From positions 33,708,330 to 33,772,329 of the forward strand of contig CM055879.1 in NCBI GenBank assembly GCA_029582165.1: a stretch of DNA of 64,000 nt, read 5' to 3'. Positions 23,812-35,681 of the stretch are shown piece after piece. The DNA comes from Portulaca oleracea. Taxonomy: Eukaryota > Streptophyta > Magnoliopsida > Caryophyllales > Portulacaceae. The translations under genes were made by a program, and so were the position numbers. Under the pieces are notes generated by a model. It had not been told where the DNA came from, searched no databases, and was given only the letters and a program-made list of their open reading frames with translations. Each line of letters opens with the position of its first letter. Position 1 is the first letter of the stretch.

Positions 23812-24205
23812 AAATTTGAAACGAATGAAACTACATGTGGGCGTTGTTAATACAGAAAGTGGGCAGTCACCTTGGTTGCATGCTTGGCGCCGCAACGTGC
23901 GGTGAGGGAAAACCAATAAGCCACCACGAGGCTATCTTAATTGCTAACATTATAAATAATTAGACCGTATAAATCTATGTACGTACACTTTGACTTTGTG
24001 TTTAGAGATGAAGTTTGTTTATCACATTAAATGTAAGTATGTAACGTGAAAACTGATGGCTTCATATAAACCATAACGTACATTACGTACTTATCAGTGC
24101 TTCCCAGGAAAGTAAACAACTGGGATGCTGAAGACAACAAGTTGCAACATGTTAACTAATTAAAAGTTGCGGGTCTTTTGGATGTATATCATTAAAGTTA
24201 GTAAC

Positions 24206-25139
24206 TGTTGGGACCCTTGAGGGGAGGTGGATAGATTTGATATAGAATTCTTCACTTATAAATATAAAGACGTTAAGAGCACTTGAATGATCTGAATAAT
24301 ACTTCTTTATTAAATAAACGTTGAGATACAATTAATAGAAATAGAGGATGTTAGGGAACTTAGCAGAATCGGGCAGGTGATGCCTTGATGATCACATATG
24401 GGCGTAACGAGATTCATTTGTTGAGACTCCTCAGACGAGGCTTGTGATAAGGGGCTTCACAGATGAGGCAGATCGAGAAGAGGGGCCTCATAGACGAGGC
24501 TTGTGAGGAGGGGCCTGGCAGATGAGCAGAGAGGAGGGGCCTCACAGACGAGACAGAGAAGAGGGACCTCACAAATGAGGCAGAGAAGAACATGACAGAT
24601 TACAATGGATATTAAATTCACAAAGCTTTAATGCTTCAAGGCTTTGCTACACAAGACCTCACCAACATAATTGGCTACATAACTCACCAAGAACCTTGGT
24701 TACACCTCATCAGAAGTACCTTACTGGCTACATTTCTCACCAAGGATTTATTGGCTACACTCAGAAACCACACGAGATTTCATACACTCAATTACTTGCT
24801 TGGAATCGACTCCTTCTTCAAGGAGGAAGCTGGTGTCTTTTTATAGGCCTTGGATGTCATCAATAACGACTACTTCTTCTTTCCTTGTATGGTTGATCCT
24901 TTCCATATTTGTGTTGATCTTCAATCTTCATTCTTTTTGGAAGCTCCAATCCTTATCTACCAAAATATATTCTGCAAAGTATACACCAAAAATAAGTCTA
25001 TATAATCTTGAATATATGCTGAGATTATTTAAGAGATTTTCCGGATACTTCCCTAATTTTTTGCTCTTTCAAACAAAACTCTATGGGCATGCCTGAGGTC
25101 CTCAACGGCAGTGGTGTTAAGGGCATCACAGTTTCTACA
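24206..25139 (-). mobile_element. Probable solo LTR, minus orientation
   Basis: On the minus strand it starts TGTAGAAACTGTGATG and ends GGGTCCCAACA. Flanks GTAAC and GTAAG match at 4 of 5 bases, a slightly decayed target duplication. A strong TATA box, CTATAAAAAG, is at 24837-24846 (minus). Degenerate tandem copies of a unit around cctcacagacgaggc fill 24425-24595. No internal retrotransposon genes adjoin it. Confidence 0.55.
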
Positions 25140-26090
25140 GTAAGATTAATCTTTTTACCTCATTTTCAAAATTTGTTACAAAGAGAGAGTATGAATGTGG
25201 GGGTTGGGGGTTTGAAGAGGGAGAGTGAGCAGGGGTAGGGGCATCTTTTCCGGAAGTCTGCAAAGGGAAATCATATATGGTTTGTCTTTGTAGATATCCA
25301 AGTATATCTGCAAAGGCGAATCACAGTTACGTTATTATACGTGAATCAAAGAAAGAAAGGGGCAAAGCAATTGAAATAAAATAAAAAAAGCAAATGAATG
25401 AATGTCCACTTGCCCTGCCACATCAGTGCTTACTGGGTCCTTTTCTTTCTTACAAATTAGAACTTTGTGGTCCTAGAATCCTCTATGATCAATTTGGTTG
25501 TTGGGTCATTCTTAAAGGTCAATAATCCTTTTCCATATCATTCTTATCTTCTCGACAATAAGTTGAGTTAGGCGTCACATTCGACAAACGTAGCCCATCT
25601 TCATCTTTCCTCTGAGGGACCTATATCCAAATAGACTTCACTCGAACAGACAACTTGTTAGATTGATTTTCTGAAATTAGTCTCAGAGAGAAACAACTTC
25701 CTTTGTTCAACAACCCTTGATTCGTACTTTCAATCGCTTTGCTACCCTTCTCCCAGTTTGCAAACCTCATAAAACTTAACCAACGTTCCTCCCATTTCTA
25801 ACAACTTTTTAGGAAGCATATATATGCATCAATAGCTCCACCAAATCTGCTAAATAGGCTTTTTAGTCTCGAATCCTCCATATTATTATAGGCAAATTTT
25901 TAATATATAGGGAGAAACTATGCATCAATACATAGGTAAATAAAACTATATTTACAGAATAGTATAGTCCATATATTTTGTTTAAAAGTAAAAACACCAG
26001 TTTCAAGATTTTCCCGTTGCCATTGTGGATGTAATGGTATGGAACCTAACACATGAACCTCCGAGAGACTTTTTTCAAATGCTTTGAACT
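25140..26090. other. Intergenic, no gene recognised
   Basis: Sequence between two solo LTRs. No convincing ORF, RNA gene or terminal-repeat element was seen. Confidence 0.5.
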
Positions 26091-26095
26091 TAGAA

Positions 26096-29000
26096 TGTAA
26101 TAACCCGCCCTAATTCATGGTGATTAATGTTACTAAACAAACGTAATTAAATTAATTCGCGTTTTTTAAATTCTTTAATTGTTGTCACTGTTTTGCAGGA
26201 CTTGAACAGTGTAACGACCACCGATCCTTCATATTCAGGTCCTTTGTATGACAATTTCTCATTCGAGTTTATTCAGATTATTATTCTTAGAGACATGATC
26301 ATTCCTGAAATTTTCAGTTTTGAACTTTCTCATAATTTAGTCTCGTACAATTTTATTCGGGAACCCAAGTTAATGGTTTTGGGTAAAGGGAAAAATAATT
26401 ATAAGGAAGAAAGGTATTTGAGAAGGTATTTGATTGGGCCTTTATAATTAAATAAACCCACCTTCCATTCCTTTTTCTTTAACAATTAGTATTGTGGTTC
26501 TTTTATCATTCTTCCTATTTCACAAAGCAGAACAACGTTTTGCTCCTTCTTCAACCTCTCTTCATTGTCCTCCTCCTTCCTGCCCCTCTCTGCCGTGGTG
26601 TTGCGGCGACGACCGGCTGTCGGCGACCAGCCCCGGCGACGCCACCAAGGACGACGACCGGCAACCTCCTCGCAGCACCGTATCCCCTCTTCCCCTTTTC
26701 TTTCTTTGTTTCTCTGAGGTAATTTTTAAACGCTAACTTCTCAAATCAAGTTCATTGAGTTGGATGATGAAATATTTTTAAAGTTTGAGTCGATTTGAGT
26801 TAGTTTTGGTTGAGTTGAGATGAGTTAGTGAGTTACCTTTGATGGTTTATGTGTGGATGGGTTTTGGACGATGTTTAGTGATGTTAAAATGGTCATGTAT
26901 GTCACTTTTATGATGATTTAATTGTTGTTCCAAATCTAAAAGTAATTTTAGAATTGGTTGTAATGAGTTTTGGTTATTAAAGTGGTGAATTAGAGATGAA
27001 TTTTTAGTGTATTATGATGCACATAAAGTGTTCGATGAAATGTCTCATAGAGAATGGATCAAGATTGGATGAGTATGGTTTGATTGATGTTTTATTGTTG
27101 AGATTTGTTTATGCATGATGATTTGGTTGATGAATTCACTGTGAGAGTGTGAAGTTTTAGGGATAATTATAGATGCATGTACTTGGATTTAGATTAGATT
27201 AGCGAATTAGTGAGTTTTATGATGTTTGATGATGAATTCATGAAGGACTTTACTTAGGATGTTAAAAGATGTCAAGATTATGCCTTGCATGTATAAAATA
27301 TGGTTAGTAATATAAGAATTCAGGATGGTTTTAATGCTGGAAATTGAGTATTAATGCTTAAGAAGTGATTTGGGGAAGATTAGAGTTGAGTACTAAGGTT
27401 TAGGATGCATGCAAGATCAAATAAAGGGTGAATTTCAAATCTGGATAGGATCTGAAAATTCCAGGGAGTATAAAGTGTGAGTTTGACCTATATTATAGCA
27501 TGAATAGGTAGCCTAAGATGTTAGCTAATACCCGGTTTTGGAATCACAAGGTTTTGATATGTATAGCAAAAGTTATGCCCAAAACCGTGAGGCGTCGCAC
27601 CTTAATATGAATTCTGGAGGCAGTCTAGAAATGCATATTTTTCATCTGTTTAGAGGATTCATTGAGCTTTCCGGAAAGGTAAATTTTGTAGTTGTACGAT
27701 GTCGGTAGTGAGAGTTATGAGTCCCCGACTGTGAGGCAGTAATCTGAGATTACCCAGAATTTTATTGTGTCTGCCATGTTACTTGGCTAAAATCCGACCA
27801 TTTCTCATGCCCAAATCATTTTGTGATTAAAATGAAAGTTATTGTACGTTCCACAAGCTTTCCGAAATTGGGTCTTGGGCATTCATTGGACATAGGGAGA
27901 GGAAGTTATGGCCCATTCTTTTTAGCTATGCAATAAAATTCTGGCCAGAAATAAGGGTAACCATAGCATATTCTAGACATTTTTAGGACCTTTTCTGAGG
28001 TTTGTATGAGTTTGAGGTCAACATAAAAGTTGTAGTATGCATTTCAAGCTTCCGATAGACTACTCTTGTGCACTCAAACGATACTTGGAGATTGATTTAT
28101 AGGCTTCCGAAACACCACTGCCATACATGTTTTCCCCAAGAAAGTTCGCTTGTTTATCGTATTTCAATTTCATCTTTCCATGTGTTCTTAGTTTAAGCTT
28201 TAACTAGAAAGTTGTAAGGTGTAATCCAAACCTTCCAGAGAGTCCTCGTGCAAGGTCTTTCAAGAGGTGTAAAAAGAGTTATACCTTCTAAGTGTTACGA
28301 AAATTCCTGGAATCTTCCAACTCATTGAGTTTTGATTTATTAGTTCTTCAGGGAAATCTTCCCTTCTAAGAGCTCAATCTAAGTCTTATCTTTATTCTTA
28401 TATCAAGTTAACTCCAAGGGGTCATTGCCGCTACCTGTTCAAGTCCGTTCAAGTGCTAGTGGTCCTTCAAGCGGTCCAGTTCGAGGTACGCATATTGTCT
28501 ACCCTTCCCAATCATGTTTTATTGATAATGATGTTTTATGCTAATGTTTTATTTATGTTGAAGTCTTATGCTGATGTTTTTATGATGTTCAAAGCAAGGA
28601 AAGTTTATGATTGATTATGTTCTTTCAATGATGAGGTCTCTTGTTATATGGTGCTAATCGCACTGAGGTACTTTCGATGTCGACGGGCATTTGTCATGTG
28701 ACCTGGCCAGTGTCTATGATGAGGTCTATAACGAGGTCTATGATGAGGTCTATAACGAGGTCTATGATGAGGTTTATAATGAGATCCATATTGATGGTCT
28801 ATGATGATGACGATGTTTATGATGTTGATGATTATGTTTATTTTCTTTTTCTTTGGCTACTCAAGGTTTTTATGACTTGTTTGCGTTTTCCATTTTCAAA
28901 AGAATTTAAAAGTTGCGCGAACTAAAATCAAATATAAAGGTTTACACTGTAGGGGTATGTGTACTGAGTTTAGTCAACTCATTTGCGAAGTTTTATGTTT

Positions 29001-29408
29001 TTGTTTTAGGTGAAGCCTAGTGCGGATAAGCCAAGAATCGGTAAGAAGTCGAGTCAAATTGAAGAGCAGAAAGTTCCTTTGTTTTAAGAAGTTATCTTTC
29101 ACCTTTAGTGTATACGGTTGATAGCTTAATGTATAAGAGTCTTGAAGATATATGATTTTGGGTGTTGGATGTAATATATTGACTTGGAAGGGTGATATGT
29201 TGATCCTAAGCTAGTATGGCATGTATATTGTGGTATATTAATATGCATTTCAGCTTTGAGAATGTTAGGTTGAAAACAGTGTCTTGTTAGCCTTGTCCAT
29301 GATCATGGATGACGGTAATGCCTTCGGATTATGAATTCCCCTACGCTAATTCTTGGGTTATAAAATGTTTAGTCTTAATATGATGTTTATGAATCTGGGG
29401 GCGTTACA
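26096..29408 (+). mobile_element. Solo LTR related to the chromovirus at 53013
   Basis: Begins TGTAATAACCCGCCCTAA and ends GGGGCGTTACA, flanked by a perfect 5-bp duplication TAGAA (26091-26095, 29409-29413). At 3,313 bp it is close to the 3,362-bp LTR at 53013, which starts TGTAACGACCCGCCCTAA. Both share the order: AT-rich start, TATA region (tttataattaaata near 26441), a CT-rich then GC-rich leader, and later matching motifs (gagctttcc.gaaa, acgat.tcgg, cccagaatttt). It arose by recombination between the LTRs of a full element. Confidence 0.85.
28712..28792 (+). repeat. Short tandem repeat inside the solo LTR
   Basis: A 24-bp unit made of two related halves (TATGATGAGGTC, TATAACGAGGTC) is repeated about 3.5 times, decaying at the 3' end. 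Confidence 0.75.
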
Positions 29409-29413
29409 TAGAA

Positions 29414-30212
29414 CCTTAAGGGTCTGTTTGGACTGCAGAAAATATGGTGGAAAACATTGCATGTCCAAATGGACCCTATAGAACATAAGTATCAATCATA
29501 AGTCTACATGACAACCCATGGCTGCATGACCTACCCTAAAATAAAAAAACATTGCTATGTCCTCTTCAAATATTTTCTCTGCATTCATTCAAGTCTCTTT
29601 GAGTTGGCTACAACTGTATTCATGCCATTATTTCATGGCATTACAACCTGAAAATGTAGAACAAAACATTGCACAACTACAAATGCTTACCAAAAGAAAT
29701 GCGAGTTCTAACAAGGCATCAAGAGAAGATCAAATATTGGAAAGTAACAAAAAAATCAAAATTAAACAGCTTCACTGGAAGGTAAAAAAAAAATAAAAAT
29801 TAAACAACTTCTCTATAAACTCTTGATTAATATACATAACATTCTTCTTCTAGGCATGCACATTTACAAAAACCAAAAAAAAAGAGGTTGCTGGTTAAAC
29901 CAATCAATTCAGATAAAATACATAACCTCTGTCTCCCTTCTCATCTCTTTTTCCACACTGGGAGATCAAGTAGATTCTCAACTAGGAAAGCATGGATTGA
30001 GCACCAAACCTGTAAATGCTATAGACAATAAAATTTTGGGCGAAAAAAGAATGAATTAATGGATCCAACTTCATCTATACATGTTGATCGAATCAATATT
30101 GTCTAAATTAGCTGATATACATATACACCTGTTAATTAGTAACTTAGAGCCTGGAAAGTCTAGCAAATGAGGAAAAAGTATGAGCGACCTTAATTTTACC
30201 AAATAATTAATA
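29414..30212. other. Intergenic between solo LTR and the EFR3-type gene; contains a 57-bp fold-back
   Basis: At 29420-29476, GGGTCTGTTTGGAC pairs with GTCCAAATGGACCC (12 of 14), a minimal hairpin like the ends of larger Tourist-type elements in the window (47995). The remainder is AT-rich 3' flank of the minus-strand gene. Short ORFs at 29557-30059 lack support. Confidence 0.45.
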
Positions 30213-33200
30213 TCAACAACCCGCCGCTTTTAGGAAGTTGTCATAAGGACTTGAAGTCGGTAGCTTGAACTCAACAGCACAGAAGGGAGCAGTGGTGGTG
30301 ATTGTCGGAGTTGGCTCTGGTGGCACTGCTAAGTCCTGATCTGTGAAAAGTGTTCCAGCCTACAACACCATATATCATGGATTCAACTTAGACTCAGAAT
30401 ATGATGCCCGAATGCACATTTCATGTGCAATTCTATATTATGAAAAAAATTATAAACCAATAACAAATTTTATGCAATTTATTATTTGTATAACATTTAA
30501 AACATTCAAACATATATTTGTAACAATTTAAATATGCATAAATATACCTTTTAAAGTTATTTAAGTGAAATTTTGAATCAGAACACTATCATATTCTGAA
30601 CCCTAAAGATCACAGCAGAGCTGATAGATTCGTTTTTGTCTGATCAGAAACTTTTTCCATCATCCAAAAATGTCGCCCTTTTTAGTTTCTAGTTTAGCTT
30701 GCCATAACCAATGCTTATTCTTCTAACTGGTTGGTGACTTGTGTTGTGAGTATGTGTGTTTTCCCCATTAGGGGCAGTTAAATGTGACAAATGAGTTTTA
30801 TTTTCTGTGGGTTTGGATAAACTTTGGTTAGATTCACCAAATCTCCGGGGTGTCAGATCAACTCCAGCTAGAGTTGGTTTAGATTCAACCATTCAGGTCA
30901 TATTCTCGTAAGACTTTCAAAAAATGATTATATAATTTTCGAGTTGTCTGGCTCAACATTTGTACATGGGTTGTGGATTTTATTGATCCAAAAAGGTCAG
31001 TTCATCAAGTAGGGATCAATTTGGGGGTTGATAGTGGGTCACCTTGGATAGGTCAAATTCCAATCTAACAATAATATGGTATTACATGATTTTCAAGAAA
31101 AGGACATTAGTTCCGATGGGGTAACTTGTAAAAATATGGTTTAGTATGGATTGTATGTTAACATACCGTCTAAATCAGATTCCCTTATTTTCGACATATG
31201 TTAATGACAATAGCATGGAAGAGGCATTGTTAAATTTAAATGTTACAGGGAGTTAAAGAAATATATATTACCATTGGTTGAAGGACCACTTTGTTTGGAG
31301 CCAAGCTCTCTAGTCTAAAGTTGGACATCTTCTGTTGCTTACCCATCAAAAGCGCCTCACAATGGCTGGCCATTTCCTTATAGGATACATCAGGTGCATT
31401 CGACACAGAAAATCTTCCCACTTGTTGGGCTGTATCCAGGACCTGTGTTTGAACAAAACTTATTTATCTTCTCAATCTAAAACATACCTGTATTAACTCC
31501 TAAATTTGTTGGCTAATATGGCAATTAGAGAATGAGATATTTATAAATCCTAGTCCCTATCCACCCGCTTAAGAATCCCACTTACTGAACATTGGAAATG
31601 ATAGGTTTTCACCATCTTCCCTATTCCTATCCTAGTACTACCACCTACTACTGCCCTTAAAGAGCTTCAACAAAAATGAAATTGAAATTTAAAGTCCCAA
31701 ATCTCATGAATTCATTCTGACAGCTCAGGTGAACAAAGTAGCAACTCACTGTTTCGAGAATATCGCTGACGCTCAAAAGACTGCCATCTCCCATGGATAC
31801 ATGTATGTCTTGTTTGGGTCCCTTATCTTGTGAAGAAGATTCAAACTCATCTGCGAATAGTAAAGAAGCCTGACAACCAACCAGAAAAGGTGATATCAAG
31901 TTAGTTCAAAATATCTTCAAACCAAGGAGGTATTAAAACATGACAAAATCGTAGAAACCAACAAAAAGTGTTGGTCACAGCCTGAACTCATCATTCTTAA
32001 AATCAACCTCAAAGAATGATTAATTTAAAATGTTCTAATCATGTTTGAAGACTATACGAGGAAAATTACATTCTTTGAAACAATTTTCTTACTACTTTCA
32101 AAGGGCAACATATAAAGTATCAAATATTAGTTCACAAAATTGTTAAAATTTGAAGTCTAGCTATGTAGTGCCTTCACAATGGGATACAACCCATTTTGCA
32201 GTATCATCTTAAAACCTATCTACACTGGTTTCTTGAGTTATGATGCCCAACCATTTGATAATACAATAATTACCATATTACATACATCCTAGTACCTACG
32301 AAAAATGAATTAGTTTTGTTGATCATTACCTCGTCTTGAGATTCAGTTGAATGAGCCTGATATATCTTTAGTGGAGAATCAAACATTTGGACTCCCAAAG
32401 GACACACGTCATCTGGCAAAAACTCACTGAGCAACTGCTCTTTTACAACGCATATTTCAGCCTGTAGATTGGACCAAAGTTAATGATAACTCGTAAGTAA
32501 AATACCAGTTTCTCAAATGATACCGCACTTCATCATATCTTACATCTTTAATCTTCTCAAGACTTTTTACTATCTCGGCAGCAAATGCCTCTCTAGTTTG
32601 GTCCTCTTTGAGTATAATTTCTGATAGGAATCTTGAAGCAGAGTTATCATCCTCCTTAGATCCATATGCTATTGTGGAATTTTGATTAACAGCCTGCAAT
32701 TTGTTGTCTCCAACCAAACACAAGAAAGGATCAACCTGAAATGAAGAAGAGGGCATGCAAAGTGATTCAATGACATATGTAAGTCATATGTAAATGTGAT
32801 AAAATATTAGAATCAGAAAAAGACACCATATACCACAAAATTATACCATCTTATTGTTTAGTGTAGCCTTGGCACACGAGATAAGGGGTTGAATCTCATA
32901 AGCTTTTGCTGAGAAGATAATCATTGACGTTGATAAAGTAAACAAAGATCTACGACGTGATGGTGGCAAAGGCCCTGCGGCACAAACGGAAGCGTGTAAG
33001 ACATGGATGGATTATTTTGCAATATGTTGAGATCGACGATGGAAATGGAAGGGAAGACACTAAGAATTATAATGACCTCAGCCACAAAATTTCATCCCCT
33101 TTTTCCAAATTTGAAGAATAGATGAATGAGTCATAATCATCCAAATTACTAGTGATGTTAATATATGCGTGCAAGTTTGAGGACCAAATAAAAGAACTGA

Positions 33201-34477
33201 AATGAGACAAGAAAAGAAGACAAGAAGAAATGGCTGAATTGTTATGCTCGCCAAATCATCCTGCATTTCATAGACCATACCTTGAAATCCCTTTTGTTTT
33301 TTTATTTTTCACATTCTTTTTCCTTTGTTTTGTTTTCAATTTTCATTTGAATTAAAACACTATTTTTTTAGAGAGGAAAGAAATTAATCTGAGAAAGTAT
33401 AACTATGACAAGTACCACCTAGTTGTCATTCTATTCTTCTTTTACTAGCAGTTCAGATAGCATTTCCAGTAAACCATCATTCTCATCAAACCAACCAATA
33501 GCTCCAGTGACTTCCCTTCTATAACCAGCTATTAGGGGTGGGCATAACCGGTTAACCGCATTTGCGGTTTCTAGATTTTGTAAACCTAAACCTAAACCAC
33601 TTTATGCGGTTAACCGCAAATCGGATAACCGCAAGTGAAACTTGGAAACCGAAACTGCCGGTTAACCGTATTGAGAACATGTTTAACCGCTTTTTGAATT
33701 TGATTTACGATTAACCGCGGTTAACCGCCGGTTTTTGGAGGTTTAAAGCAACAACTACCGAAAAAAGTTAACTTTCTACTTTAAAGTTTCACATTTTACT
33801 ATTAAAGTAATCAAAACCGGTTAACCGTGGTTAACCGCTTTACGAAAATGCAAAACCTAAACCTAAACTGGCTAAACCACATTTTTCAAAAATCCTAAAC
33901 GGTTAACTGTTTTTACCGGTTTGGTTTTTACGGTTTTGCGGTTCAATTTGCTGTTTCGGTTTTCCCGCCCACCCCTACCAGCTATCACTATACCCACTAA
34001 CCATGTTTTGGGTGAAACATCAGAAATAGTATCCAAACATATTACCTACCTAAGAGTCCAAAATCAAAACTAGGCAGAAAAAGCAATCCACAAATTACCT
34101 CCTTCTGTAAGGGAAATGGCTCTCAAGGAAAAGGACAGCTGAAAACTTCGGACTAGCACCTCTTGATCAGAGCTCTGCGCAGGCAAAAGGTAAACCACAA
34201 TAACATCATAAAAAAATGGCGGAGCGTGACCGAATGAGGGAATGGACGTCATAAGGAGCAGAATGATGGAGAAATCACCTTGCCACGAGCAAATAGCAAA
34301 ACAAGACTGTAAGTATGAGCAATTGCTTCATAGTTTTCAGGTGTGTTTTCAGGAGAGATTGATTGTGCCCAAATTGACAAGAGGAGAAGAGTTATCTGCC
34401 GAGTACTCAACTTGAGGACACATCCTTCCTGCATTTATGGAGCAAAAACAACAAGAAACTGCATCATATGAAGATCA

Positions 34478-34549
<72 letters not shown>

Positions 34550-35641
34550 GGAAGGGAGCTGAATTATCTACAACATACCACTTGCTTATTCAAAGGTGCC
34601 ACAGAGGTTTCCTCTGCTAATGGCTCAACTGGAGCAGCCCTCATACTATATGCTCGACTATAAGTTGATTTTAATCTATTAAACACCCCACCATTTCCCT
34701 CGTTAAGTGCACTCTCTCTACTGTTTGATCTTCCCTTTCGTAGCTTCTCAAAAAGGGCAGCTGAAGAAGAGAAGACAGAGACACTTCTAGAAAGTGACCT
34801 TGGAACTTGGCCCTGCTTCCCAGGAGGGTTAGCTGAAGATTGACGAGGGGCCACTGAAGATGGTACAAGAACTACTGAAAAGATGCGGTGAGCTCCAACT
34901 CTAGTTTCATAGTCATTATGGACCATAGCTGGTAGTAACTCATGAAACAAAGCCTCGGGAAATGCCTGAAAGAAACAATTGGTTTAGTTTGAAGAATAAC
35001 ACGGAAGTAATGTACTTGACCACAACAATGACCAAACTGACCAATCAAAGAAAGCAACATTTACCCCTAAACTCAAAAAGTAGATACATAGGCTGGTTTT
35101 GCTTTGATGCACCATAAATTTGAAAGATGTTGTCTGCATACTAACTCATAGCAAGAGAAGTTCATTTTTTCAGTGAGTCATTTGCCTTAGCCCACTTATA
35201 GTTCTTGGGATAATCTCCTTTAGTTGAGTTCCGAAGGGAAGGGAATTGAAGTTTGAGACACGACTAAATTGAGCATTTATACGTGATTCACCTTCTAGAC
35301 TAACCAATCCAGGAAACACTCCTAGTAACTATGAGTATGTACTAATCCAAAGTAGAAATTGCTACACCTTGAAGAACCTAGGGAAATAGATTGTCTTCAT
35401 AAAAGGAAAGAGCTTCTTGCCTTATTCATATATGACGCATTAGGCAAGGCGGCTACAATTTTTGCAGTTCGATAAACAGTGGTAATTGTTGTCCTAGCAA
35501 TAATTGTAATGCTAGAAATGTTTTCAAGCATCCCAGCCATAAGATCAAGGATAGGTCCTGCATCTCCAACCTGCTCAATAGCAGTAATTAATACATCAAA
35601 TTATTGTAGAGTCATATAGGCACATATATACATACACATGT

Positions 35642-35681
<40 letters not shown>

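Noticed and set aside
26492..26736. Two overlapping ORFs of 76 and 80 aa
   Set aside because: They lie in the CT/GC-rich leader of the solo LTR, as do the equivalent ORFs at 53642 and 63412 in the chromovirus LTRs.
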